NCBI GenBank assembly: GCA_003648395.1
Contig: QMPB01000009.1
Span: 1-23,822, forward strand
Reading direction: 5' to 3'
DNA length: 23,822 nucleotides
From: Bacteroidota bacterium
GTDB lineage: Bacteria > Bacteroidota > Bacteroidia > Bacteroidales > UBA1556
The notes below the pieces were generated by a model, which made no database searches, was not told the DNA's origin, and saw only the letters and a program-made list of their open reading frames with translations. The position numbers and the translations under genes were made by a program. Numbering within the stretch: the stretch's first letter is position 1; every line of letters begins with the position of its first letter. Below are positions 14,979-22,852 of the stretch, one piece after another.

Positions 14979-16040
14979 TTATTTATCGTCTTTGTCAAAT
15001 ATTTTTGAAATATTAAACTTAGTTTTTCTTTCTGAAATAAGTAATTCAATAATTAGTAGAAATAAACTTATTGCAACAAAAATCTGAAATCTACTTTCAT
15101 AATCTTTAAAAGATTGAGTTTCTATTTCTGTTTTATTAAGCATATTTATTTCATCAAGAATTATTTTCAAACCAGATTTACTATTATTAGCTCTCACATA
15201 AATTCCATCTCCTTTTTCAGCAATTTCTTGCAATAGAGCTTCGTTAAATCTAGAGATAACGGTATGTCCTTCCTTATCTTTCTTAAAGCCAGTTCGCCTT
15301 CCGTTTCTAATATTTGGAATAGGGGCACCTTTTTGTGTACCCATACCTATAGTATAAATCTTTATACCTTCTTCTTTGGCTTTTATAGCTTGATCTATAG
15401 CACCTTCTTCGTGGTCTTCTCCATCGGTAATAATAATTATAGCCTTATTGCGATCTTGGTTTTTCTGGTCATTAACTTCATTCTCAAAAGTTAGTCGCCC
15501 CATATCGATAGCTGCTGCTATACTAGTTCCTTGGGTACTTATATAATCGGTACTTACGGTGGCAAGAAACATTTTTGCAGCACTATAATCTGTTGTAATT
15601 GGTAGCTGAGTATATGCACTTCCGGCAAATACAATTATGCCTATTCTATCGCCTTGCAAATTGTCTACGAGCTTCGATATTGCTCTCTTTGATCTTATTA
15701 ATCTATTGGGCTTTATATCCTCAGCAAGCATAGAGTTAGATATGTCAATAGCTATTATCATATCGATTCCTTTACGCTTCACTTTCTCAAGTTTTGAACC
15801 CAATTGTGGATTTGCCAATGCAATAATTAAACTGCTTAGTGCAAAAATGTAAATTATAAAACGCCAGTTTTTGCGCCTATAGCTTACCATTGGCATTAGT
15901 TTATTAATAAGCTTTATATCTCCAAATTTAGCCCAACTTTTCTTCTGTACTTTTATCAGTACATACCATATTATTAGCAATACTGGGATTATGAGTAATG
16001 CAAATAAGAAGTCCGGATTTTCTAATCTTAATATATTCAT
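14979..16040 (-). CDS. batB: BatB, inner-membrane von Willebrand factor A protein
   Basis: A 353-residue protein with membrane segments at about 11-30 and 60-78 at the N-terminus and about 327-345 at the C-terminus. These flank a VWA domain (about 90-290). The metal-ion-dependent adhesion site is complete: DISNS (99-103), the conserved Thr in QGTSIAAAID (T172), and TDGEDHEEG (205-213). The basic NRLIRSKRAISKLVDNL helix follows the MIDAS loop. The VWA domain faces the periplasm if the usual topology holds. Its start is 12 bases after the batA stop. BatA and BatB are paralogues that probably act as a pair. Confidence 0.92.
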   Translation of the reverse strand: MNILRLENPDFLFALLIIPVLLIIWYVLIKVQKKSWAKFGDIKLINKLMPMVSYRRKNWRFIIYIFALSSLIIALANPQLGSKLEKVKRKGIDMIIAIDISNSMLAEDIKPNRLIRSKRAISKLVDNLQGDRIGIIVFAGSAYTQLPITTDYSAAKMFLATVSTDYISTQGTSIAAAIDMGRLTFENEVNDQKNQDRNKAIIIITDGEDHEEGAIDQAIKAKEEGIKIYTIGMGTQKGAPIPNIRNGRRTGFKKDKEGHTVISRFNEALLQEIAEKGDGIYVRANNSKSGLKIILDEINMLNKTEIETQSFKDYESRFQIFVAISLFLLIIELLISERKTKFNISKIFDKDDK

Positions 16041-16052
16041 ATTAAACTCTTA

Positions 16053-17057
16053 TTATGGTTTAATTCTAAAAATTGTTAGTCGCAATAGTAGTTCAAATAA
16101 TAATAGTATAAAAGCAGCTATTGCAAAACCAAGAAATTCTTCAGATTTATTCTGAAAAATATTCACATCAATTTTAGATTTTTCCAATTGGTCAATTTCG
16201 GCATATACCTTCTCTAAACTTTTATTACTTGTAGCTCTAAAATATTTACCATCAGTTGTGCTAGCAATCCTCTGAAGAATTTCTTCATCAATATTTACTT
16301 CCACATCCATTATTTGTTCTCCAAAATTTGTGATTACAGGCATTGGTGCCGTACCTTTGCTTCCTGCACCAATAGTATAAACTCTTATGCCATACTCCTT
16401 GGCTATATTTGCTGCCGAAATAGGATCAATGCTTCCAGAGTTTTGGACTCCATCGGTAAGTAGAATAATTACTCTACTTATGGCCTCACTATCTTTTATT
16501 CTATTAATAGCTGTAGCCAGTCCATCACCAATGGCAGTACCATCTTTAATCATACCACTTTCAATTGGTATAAATAAGCTTTTTAGCACATTATGGTCAG
16601 TGGTAAGAGGGCATTGAGTAAAGGCCTCTCCACTAAATATTACTAAACCAATTCTGTCGTTTTGTCTTCCATCGATAAACTGAATTGCAACTTCCTTAGC
16701 AGCTTCCAAACGATTGGGTTTTAAATCCATAGCTCGCATACTGCCCGATACGTCTAATGCCAATATAATATCTATACCTTCGATATTAGTATGCTTTTGC
16801 TTGGTAAATATTTGTGGCCTTGCCATTACAATAATGAGCAATGATATTGCTATCATTCTAAACGCAAAAGGAATATGACGAAACCTTGTTTTTAAGTTTG
16901 TTTTAAGACCTTTTGTCCATTCTAAGTTAGATAGTTGTAATGATGCATTTTGACTCTTATTATTTATCCAATAATTAGCAATTAATGCTGGAATAGCTAT
17001 AAAACTCAATAGCCAAAGAGGCTGTGTAAATACTATTTGCGAAAAGAAATTTATCAT
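16053..17057 (-). CDS. batA: BatA, inner-membrane von Willebrand factor A protein
   Basis: A 334-residue protein with N-terminal membrane segments at about 12-30 and 63-79 and a C-terminal one at about 308-328 around a VWA domain. The MIDAS is intact: DVSGSM (102-107), DGTAIGDGL (172-180) with T174, and TDGVQNSG (201-208). It is the closer of the two paralogues to canonical BatA. Its ATG overlaps the TGA stop of the upstream gene (ATGA, four bases), so translation is coupled to the 322-residue protein. It is part of the MoxR-dependent complex linked in Bacteroides fragilis to aerotolerance, although studies of bat genes in other bacteria do not all support an oxidative-stress role. Confidence 0.93.
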   Translation of the reverse strand: MINFFSQIVFTQPLWLLSFIAIPALIANYWINNKSQNASLQLSNLEWTKGLKTNLKTRFRHIPFAFRMIAISLLIIVMARPQIFTKQKHTNIEGIDIILALDVSGSMRAMDLKPNRLEAAKEVAIQFIDGRQNDRIGLVIFSGEAFTQCPLTTDHNVLKSLFIPIESGMIKDGTAIGDGLATAINRIKDSEAISRVIILLTDGVQNSGSIDPISAANIAKEYGIRVYTIGAGSKGTAPMPVITNFGEQIMDVEVNIDEEILQRIASTTDGKYFRATSNKSLEKVYAEIDQLEKSKIDVNIFQNKSEEFLGFAIAAFILLLFELLLRLTIFRIKP

Positions 17058-18022
17058 TTTTTAGCTCCTTTCTTTTCTTCAGGTTTAACTTCCTTAATTC
17101 TAGTAAGCTCAATAAAATTATATGCCCAATCCATTGCTTCTATATTTTCTGATTCCACTGGCTGAATTTTGGCGAATTTTACAAAATCAGAGTTTTCCAA
17201 TATGTTTTTGGTTTCCAGAAGAAGTTCTTTACTTATTTCTTTCTTCTGCAATTCAAGCATTATCTCATCAGTTATCATTTCCATTGCTCCAAAATGCATT
17301 CTGTTTTCTAGATAAGTTCTAAAAATATCAATAAGTTTTGAATAGTACTCTTTTGCTTCATTATTTTGCCATAGTTTTTCTTCTTTAAGTTTATCCAATT
17401 CCTTATTAGCGATAATATGAGCAGGAATTTTAGGCTTTTTGGGAAGAGGAATTATTGGCTTATTATTTTTCCATCGATAATATACATAGTACGAAATACC
17501 AATAATAAAAATTACTAGTAAACTCCATAAGATAATAGGAAGTATTTCTCTAAATGTCCATGGGGCTTTTAAGATAGGCTTAATATCAGCAATTCCTTTC
17601 TCCATATCAACCTTTAGATAGGCGATATACATCTTTAGCTCTGGAGTTTGAACAGATAATTGCGTTGAGTCGTTTATATGCGCATAAATAAAATTAAGAG
17701 CAGGAAGGCTTATAAGCCCTGTATCCCATGATGTGATAGTAAGTTCTACTTTTATATCCACCAAATTAGTGCCTGGAATAATTATAGTGTCATTTTCGGT
17801 AATATCTATTACCTCAATATTTTCGCCAATATTATCAACAATTGAAGGCCAATAAACAGTCTTGTCTTTAGGTTGTTGCAATGTTAAATGAAGGATTGTT
17901 TGATCACCTATCATTATAATATTAGTATCGAGTCTAGCTGTAGCTTTATATTGCTGAGCCACAACAGGCGTACCTATTATTAAGATTGCTAGAATAAATA
18001 TAAATTGTTTTATGGTATTCAT
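17054..18022 (-). CDS. Bat-operon single-pass envelope protein (between DUF58 and batA)
   Basis: A 322-residue protein with a signal peptide (about 1-22, LIIGTPVVAQ). A periplasmic beta-rich domain follows (about 25-150, beginning KATARLDTNIIMIGDQTILHLTL, a BatD-like opening). A membrane helix lies at about 160-182, and a cytoplasmic helical tail at about 183-322 contains NRMHFGAMEMITDEIMLEL and ENSDFVKFAKIQP. The tail resembles the C-terminal region of BatD and of DUF4381 proteins, which occupy this position in moxR-bat type operons. It overlaps batA by four bases. A fixed structural partner of the VWA proteins is the best inference. No accepted gene symbol is used. Confidence 0.82.
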   Translation of the reverse strand: MNTIKQFIFILAILIIGTPVVAQQYKATARLDTNIIMIGDQTILHLTLQQPKDKTVYWPSIVDNIGENIEVIDITENDTIIIPGTNLVDIKVELTITSWDTGLISLPALNFIYAHINDSTQLSVQTPELKMYIAYLKVDMEKGIADIKPILKAPWTFREILPIILWSLLVIFIIGISYYVYYRWKNNKPIIPLPKKPKIPAHIIANKELDKLKEEKLWQNNEAKEYYSKLIDIFRTYLENRMHFGAMEMITDEIMLELQKKEISKELLLETKNILENSDFVKFAKIQPVESENIEAMDWAYNFIELTRIKEVKPEEKKGAKK

Positions 18023-18048
18023 AATATATTATTTAGATAAGTAGATTA

Positions 18049-18927
18049 TTAAAATCTACTCTCTCGCATTTTAAAAAGTTTAATTAATGGTTTAATATAA
18101 TCCTGACCTGTATATATATCAACAGTATCAACTCCCGAGCGCTTAAATATGTCAGTATTTTTTTGCTGTTGTTTATCAAAATAGTTTTTGTAGGCAGCTC
18201 TTACCGTAGAGTCGCTAGTGTCAATATATTTCTCTATATTATTCTCGGGATCTTTTACTTTTATTAAACCCATATTTGGTAATTCTCGCTCACCTTTATC
18301 AGAAATTCTGATTGCTGCCAAATCATGTTTTCTATTGGCAATTTGAAGAGCCCTATAGAAGTCATTATCAATAAAATCGCTAAGAACAAATGTTGTACAC
18401 TTTTTCTTTATGGCATTAGTAAGATATCTTAAAGCTTCCTCAATATTTGTACCTTGTTCACTAGCCTTAAAATCAATCATCTCTCTAATAATTCGTAGAA
18501 TATGTGACTTTCCTTTGGCTGGAGATATAAACTTCTCTACTTTATTGCTAAAGAAAATCACTCCAACTTTATCATTATTCTGAATAGCAGAAAAAGATAA
18601 TACAGCAGCAATTTCGGTAATAAGTTCAGATTTAAAAGATTGAGTGGTGCCAAACATATTTGAAGCACTAACGTCAATTAATAGCATCACAGTAAGCTCT
18701 CGCTCTTCCTCAAAAATCTTGATAAAGGGAGTATTAAATCTAGCTGTAACATTCCAATCTATATTTCTAACATCGTCGCCATACTGATATTCACGCACTT
18801 CGCTAAAAGCCATGCCTCTGCCTTTGAAGGCAGAATGATAATGTCCCGAAAAAATCTGTGACGACATTCTTCGAGTCTTTATCTCAATCTTACGAACCCG
18901 TTTTAATATATCCTTTGTCTCTTGCAT
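18049..18927 (-). CDS. DUF58 domain protein, MoxR partner with VWA-like fold
   Basis: A 292-residue cytoplasmic protein without signal peptide or membrane segments. The DUF58 signature FSEVREYQYGDDVRNIDWNVTAR is at about 41-63 and is followed by a VWA-like core with LLIDVSASNMFG (82-93) and FVLSDFIDNDF near residue 170. DUF58 proteins are encoded next to MoxR ATPases almost universally and are thought to be an adaptor or client. The gene starts 66 bases after the moxR stop and ends 26 bases before the next gene, so it belongs to the same operon. Confidence 0.92.
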   Translation of the reverse strand: MQETKDILKRVRKIEIKTRRMSSQIFSGHYHSAFKGRGMAFSEVREYQYGDDVRNIDWNVTARFNTPFIKIFEEERELTVMLLIDVSASNMFGTTQSFKSELITEIAAVLSFSAIQNNDKVGVIFFSNKVEKFISPAKGKSHILRIIREMIDFKASEQGTNIEEALRYLTNAIKKKCTTFVLSDFIDNDFYRALQIANRKHDLAAIRISDKGERELPNMGLIKVKDPENNIEKYIDTSDSTVRAAYKNYFDKQQQKNTDIFKRSGVDTVDIYTGQDYIKPLIKLFKMRESRF

Positions 18928-18959
18928 TATCTAAATTAAATAGTAATCAGTCTTTATAC

Positions 18960-18992
18960 CTTAAACATTAATAATCAATCATTAATAATTAA
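18960..18992. repeat. Short AT-rich repeat (ATTAATAATCAATCATTAAT)
   Basis: This low-complexity run sits in the 66-base gap between moxR and the DUF58 gene. Its wording resembles the longer run at 3571-3622. No function is inferred. Confidence 0.4.
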
Positions 18993-18993
18993 C

Positions 18994-19983
18994 CTATGGT
19001 ACCTCTACAGCATTTAGTATCTCATTAATAATATCTTCGGTAGTTATATTTTCGGCTTCAGCCTCGTATGTAAGTCCTATACGGTGACGCATAACATCAG
19101 CACAAACGGCACGTACATCCTCAGGTATAACATAGCCTCTGCGTTTGATAAATGCATAAGCCTTTGCAGCAAGAGCCATGCTTATGGTAGCACGTGGTGA
19201 TCCTCCAAAGCTTATAAGATCTTTAAATTTTTCTAAACCATTTTTTTCAGGATAACGACTTGCGAAAACAATATCTGTAATATAGTTTTCAATTTTTTCG
19301 TCGAGATATACTTTTCTAACAACTTCTCTAGCTCTTATTATATCATCAGTTTTAAGAATTTGATTATTTGTAGGTTTTGTATTACTAATTTGTGAACGTA
19401 AAATTGCTTTTTCTTCCTCTTTTGTAGGATAATCAATTACTACTTTTAGCATAAAACGGTCAACCTGAGCTTCGGGAAGGGGATAGGTGCCTTCTTGTTC
19501 AATAGGGTTTTGCGTTGCTAATACTAAAAATGGTTTTGGTAGTATGAATGTTTCTTCTCCTAAAGTAACTTGTCGCTCTTGCATTGCTTCGAGTAATGCA
19601 CTTTGTACTTTTGCTGGAGCACGATTTATCTCATCTGCCAATACAAAATTTGCGAAAATTGGACCTTTACGAGTTTCAAAGGTTTCTTTCTTTTGAGAAT
19701 ATATCATTGTGCCTAAAATATCCGCTGGAAGTAAGTCCGGCGTAAATTGAATTCTGCTAAATTTAGCATCTACAACCTTTGCTAAAGAAGTAATGGCTAG
19801 TGTTTTTGCTAAACCAGGAACTCCCTCCAATAAGATATGACCATCAGAAAGCAAACCAATCATGAGTCTTTCAACCATATATTTTTGTCCAACAATTATC
19901 TTTCCCATCTCTATTGCAATAAGATCTACAAAAGAGCTCTCTTTTTGAATAAGGTCATTCAGTTCTTTGATATCCATTTCCAT
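18994..19983 (-). CDS. moxR: MoxR-family AAA+ ATPase
   Basis: A 329-residue AAA+ protein. Walker A GVPGLAKT is at 54-61, Walker B VLADE at 114-118, sensor 1 ATQNP at 156-160, and the arginine-finger motif EAQVDRF at 171-177. A lid domain with FGGSPRATISMALAAKAYAF lies in the last third. MoxR ATPases act as chaperones for the maturation of VWA-domain proteins, here presumably the DUF58 protein, BatA and BatB. It is the first gene of the eight-gene operon and has a -7 box upstream at 20035-20042. An ATG two codons downstream (residue 3) is an alternative start. Confidence 0.95.
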   Translation of the reverse strand: MEMDIKELNDLIQKESSFVDLIAIEMGKIIVGQKYMVERLMIGLLSDGHILLEGVPGLAKTLAITSLAKVVDAKFSRIQFTPDLLPADILGTMIYSQKKETFETRKGPIFANFVLADEINRAPAKVQSALLEAMQERQVTLGEETFILPKPFLVLATQNPIEQEGTYPLPEAQVDRFMLKVVIDYPTKEEEKAILRSQISNTKPTNNQILKTDDIIRAREVVRKVYLDEKIENYITDIVFASRYPEKNGLEKFKDLISFGGSPRATISMALAAKAYAFIKRRGYVIPEDVRAVCADVMRHRIGLTYEAEAENITTEDIINEILNAVEVP

Positions 19984-20034
19984 AATTTAAAACTATATTT
20001 TTATGTAAAAATTTATGTTTTTTAATTTGATGCG

Positions 20035-20042
20035 CAAATATA
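20035..20042 (-). promoter_or_regulatory. Bacteroidota -7 promoter box TATATTTG for the moxR-bat operon
   Basis: The octamer lies 52 bases upstream of the moxR ATG in the gap to the next gene and is the only good candidate promoter for the eight-gene operon. A -33 TTG at standard spacing is not evident. Confidence 0.5.
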
Positions 20043-20092
20043 AAAAATGAAGTACAGTTTTTATATAATTTGTGTGTTAAATTAGGTTAATA

Positions 20093-20229
20093 ATGGTGTT
20101 ATTAAAAGAAGAAGAACTTATTAACTATTTAAAATAGGATATTCCTTACCTTTTTAGTTGGGAATTATCTGTTGATCTACAAAATAATGAGATTTATGAG
20201 TTAGTTAAATTAGTAATGCATAAAAAAAA
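20093..20229 (+). pseudogene. Small plus-strand ORF interrupted by one in-frame TAG
   Basis: From ATG at 20093 the frame reads MVLLKEEELINYLK, then TAG at 20135-20137, then continues in the same frame as DIPYLFSWELSVDLQNN and EIYELVKLVMHKKK up to the terminator at 20223-20261. Both sides of the stop have coding-like composition, which suggests the remnant of a short gene inactivated by a single nonsense mutation, or the decayed tail of a longer one. No family is recognised. A chance frame in AT-rich DNA remains possible. Confidence 0.3.
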
Positions 20230-20261
20230 GGAGTACCGAAAAATTCTGTACTCCTTTTTTT
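20223..20261. terminator. Bidirectional terminator
   Basis: GGAGTAC (20230-20236) pairs with GTACTCC (20248-20254) around an 11-base loop. Flanking A (20223-20229) and T (20255-20261) runs extend the stem and give U tracts on both strands. It lies between the moxR-side spacer and the 3' end of the minus-strand gene ending at 20285, so it can terminate that gene and any plus-strand transcript. Confidence 0.85.
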
Positions 20262-20284
20262 ATGAGCTTACGGAGTTTATATAC

Positions 20285-21418
20285 TTATTTTTTGGTTTCA
20301 ATTTTTTTTGATCTAGCAATATTAAACCCACATATTAAGCCAATGGTTGTACCATCTTTTCTGGGAGAGATATATACATTTATTGGAAAATTTAAATGCC
20401 CTGATTTAAATGTATAACCAGCAGCAATAATTAACCCAGTAGATAGCTCAATATGTCCTCTGCTATCAACTTGACTTACATAATATACATCTGTTGGTGG
20501 TTCAACAAAATCGCTTTTCAGATTCCAATTACCATCTTCATCATAAAAACCTTCAGCTTTTTTAGCTAATCTAAAAACTGGCCCTATACCGAATTCAAAT
20601 CCGTATTTATTAAATCGGAATCCATTAATTAATGATAATGATGGTATAATGTATCCAGATTCTAAGGCGTTTAAAGCAGGAATTACTTCAAAAAGTGCTT
20701 GAAAATCTCCTGCTGCAACATATTGTATTTCAAATTGATAACCAAATAGTGAGTTTATAGGGAACATATCGTAGCCTCCCTCACTCTTTGGTGATTGAAG
20801 TCTTTTGCCTACATTGCCAGTAGTTGTTGTTAGTCCAAATCTAGGCCCACTTAAATTTACTCTGTTTTTTGTGTTTGATAAAGGTAGATTTATGTTTGAG
20901 AGCATATCAACAACATTTGCATCATTCTCTATACCAAAAATATTATGGATTGATATCCTTACCATTAGTTGAATATCTTCTTCTTGATCCAAATATTCCA
21001 TTACATCAACTTTTTCTATTTTCTTACTCTTAATATCAATTAATCTAAAGACTATTATTATTTTATTGCCATATTTCTCAGCACTACCACTTAATACTTT
21101 GTCAACATTCATAAGCTCACCAATTTGAATTAAATCAGTTTTTCCATATGACATATCCAATTTGACATTATTTTTCTTCATATGATTTATTACATCATAC
21201 TTATCAATTACCTCATATATATTTAATCGTTCCAATTCTAAAGTTACTAAACTTGTTAATAAAGGCATCTCAATTTTAAGGCCTTGCGCTCCAATATTTA
21301 TAACAGCAACACTTTTCTTATACTGGTCAGAGGCAAAACTTGTTTTACCTATTATTATTAATAGAAAGCTTAATAGAATAATTGTAATTACTTTTAATTC
21401 TTTTGTGAAGTTTTTCAT
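20285..21418 (-). CDS. CsgG/TolB-like N-domain fused to an outer-membrane barrel-like C-domain, function unknown
   Basis: A 377-residue exported protein with a signal peptide (about 1-30, LLSFLLIIIGKTSFAS). Residues 36-165 resemble CsgG/LpoB/FlgO-type alpha-beta domains: SVAVINIGAQGL, then LVTLELERLNIYEVIDKYDVINHM, IGELMNVDKVLSGSAEKYG, and IIVFRLIDIKSKKI. From about 190 (SGPRFGLTTTTG) to 367 it has alternating aromatic/hydrophobic strands like small Bacteroidota outer-membrane barrels, including LNGFRFNKYGFEFGIGPVFRL-like strands and an ending CGFNIARS. It may sense or assemble at the cell surface, but no pathway is evident. It is divergent from the HTH regulator at 21710, with which it shares a 291-base spacer. 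The domain reading is by eye; neither half is assigned to a named family with certainty. Confidence 0.7.
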   Translation of the reverse strand: MKNFTKELKVITIILLSFLLIIIGKTSFASDQYKKSVAVINIGAQGLKIEMPLLTSLVTLELERLNIYEVIDKYDVINHMKKNNVKLDMSYGKTDLIQIGELMNVDKVLSGSAEKYGNKIIIVFRLIDIKSKKIEKVDVMEYLDQEEDIQLMVRISIHNIFGIENDANVVDMLSNINLPLSNTKNRVNLSGPRFGLTTTTGNVGKRLQSPKSEGGYDMFPINSLFGYQFEIQYVAAGDFQALFEVIPALNALESGYIIPSLSLINGFRFNKYGFEFGIGPVFRLAKKAEGFYDEDGNWNLKSDFVEPPTDVYYVSQVDSRGHIELSTGLIIAAGYTFKSGHLNFPINVYISPRKDGTTIGLICGFNIARSKKIETKK

Positions 21419-21653
21419 AATTAGTTCTTTTAGTTAATAATATTAAATTCTTAATAATTATTTCCAGCAAAACTAATTTCAATATTTCTTTATAATTGTT
21501 ATATGTTAACTTCACTATAATTACTGTACTAATAATTGCAAAAAGACTTTTTGTATTAAGTGGTTGATATGATTGATATTATCAGAGAATACTTAACTAT
21601 ATACTTCTTTAAGAGTAGTATTTCATCAAATAAAGTTGCTAATTATTCTATTT

Positions 21654-21670
21654 TTTGCGATATTCGCAAA
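21654..21670. promoter_or_regulatory. 17-bp perfect inverted repeat TTTGCGA-TAT-TCGCAAA, candidate operator
   Basis: Seven-base arms (21654-21660 and 21664-21670) are perfectly complementary around TAT. The site ends 39 bases before the ATG of the HTH regulator, a position suited to autoregulation. The rest of the 21419-21709 spacer is AT-rich with nothing else clearly recognisable. Confidence 0.5.
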
Positions 21671-21709
21671 TAATAATTCTGATATTATTAAAATATAATA
21701 ATAAGATAT

Positions 21710-22567
21710 ATGGAACAAAATGAATTTCTTAGAAAAATAGAAGATATAATTCCTGCAAATACTAATTTGGTATCAGAGTTAACAGAAGTGCTTGATATTA
21801 GTTCAGATAGTGCTTATCGTAGGTTAAGAGGCTCTACACTACTAACAATCAATGAAGTATCAAAATTGTGCAAGCATTATAGTATTTCTTTCGATGTATT
21901 TAATGATACGGATATTAATAATGTTACCTTTTCTTTTTTAGAATTGAATTATTCAATGGAAAGCTTTGAGAAGTATCTTGCAAGTATGTTGAAAGATTTG
22001 AAACTGATTAAAAATGCTAAAAAGCATAAAATTACATATGCTTGCGAAGATATTCCAATATTCTATAATTATAAATACCCTTTGCTAGGAGCTTATAAGA
22101 TTTTTTATTGGATGGAGGCTATTCTTAATACAAGTAATGATGCAAATAAGAAGTTTAGTATCGATTATGTTCCTAAAAATATTATTGAATTAAGTAAGGA
22201 AATATATACTACTTATATAGAGACACCATCAGTAGAAATCTGGACTGAAACTACTTATTTATCAGTTTTAAAACAGGTAGAATTCTTTTGGGATTCGGGA
22301 AGGTTTGAATCTGATACAGATGCAATAAAAGTATTAGATGAATTGAAACAACTATTGACTGATATAAAACTTCAGGCAAAGGTAGGGAAGAAACTATTTT
22401 CAGATTCAATGGAATATGGTCAAAAAGCTGATTACGAATTGTATTTAAGTGATATTGAGATTGGTAACAACTGTGTATTGGTAGACCTTGGGGTTACCAA
22501 AAGTATATATATTGGTCATATGAGTTTTAATACTATTGCTACAATGAATAAAAATATTGTGACTTGA
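21710..22567 (+). CDS. BetR-type helix-turn-helix transcriptional regulator, frame broken before its C-terminus
   Basis: A 285-residue reading frame whose N-terminus (residues about 5-62, FLRKIEDIIPANTNLVSELTEVLDISSDSAYRRLRG) matches the BetR-like or XRE-like HTH domain common in Bacteroidota. The hallmark SAYRRLRG (34-41) is in the recognition-helix area. The rest is helical with aromatic-rich segments (IFYWMEAIL, VEFFWDSGRF) of unknown ligand specificity. The frame stops at TGA 22565-22567, but the -1 frame continues as a plausible C-terminus (22564-22704), so the natural protein is probably about 331 residues. It is the only convincing plus-strand gene here, divergent from the CsgG-like/barrel protein. 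A perfect inverted repeat lies just upstream (21654-21670). Confidence 0.75.
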   Translation: MEQNEFLRKIEDIIPANTNLVSELTEVLDISSDSAYRRLRGSTLLTINEVSKLCKHYSISFDVFNDTDINNVTFSFLELNYSMESFEKYLASMLKDLKLIKNAKKHKITYACEDIPIFYNYKYPLLGAYKIFYWMEAILNTSNDANKKFSIDYVPKNIIELSKEIYTTYIETPSVEIWTETTYLSVLKQVEFFWDSGRFESDTDAIKVLDELKQLLTDIKLQAKVGKKLFSDSMEYGQKADYELYLSDIEIGNNCVLVDLGVTKSIYIGHMSFNTIATMNKNIVT

Positions 22568-22704
22568 CACAGCAATGGCTTGATAATATAATTAAGAAAT
22601 CTAGTCCTATAAGTATGGTTTCTGAAAAAATAAGATATAAATATTTTGAGAAAGCCTTTATGATGATTGAAGAATCTAAGAAACGAATAGCTTCTAGTAT
22701 TTAA
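22564..22704 (+). pseudogene. Out-of-frame C-terminal remainder of the HTH regulator
   Basis: In the -1 frame relative to the regulator, the DNA reads LTQQWLDNIIKKSSPISM, VSEKIRYKYFEKAFMMIE and ESKKRIASSI up to TAA at 22702-22704. The composition and helical character continue those of the regulator. The -1 frame is closed upstream by TAA at 22549-22551, so the switch must lie between about 22552 and 22565, next to the A-run at 22550-22554. One extra A in that run would restore a single frame. A sequencing indel or a true mutation would look the same. Confidence 0.65.
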
Positions 22705-22738
22705 TTATTAATTCGCATAACACTTCGATACTATTTTT

Positions 22739-22760
22739 GTAAAAAGCGTACGCTTTTTAC
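22739..22760. repeat. 22-bp perfect palindrome
   Basis: The arm GTAAAAAGCGT is followed immediately by its reverse complement ACGCTTTTTAC, with no spacer. It forms the core of the left-hand REP element. It could also act as a weak terminator for the HTH regulator, whose remnant ends 35 bases upstream. Confidence 0.8.
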
Positions 22761-22852
22761 TTCAAATCACTCAGTGTGACGCTTCACTAAGTGGGATTTA
22801 TAGAATTCCATTATAGAATGAGTATTCATATAGTATATCCTTAACACTGACA

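Noticed and set aside
22549..22555. Programmed -1 frameshift in the HTH regulator
   Set aside because: TAAAAAT is not a canonical slippery heptamer and no downstream structure is obvious close to it; mutation or sequencing indel is simpler.
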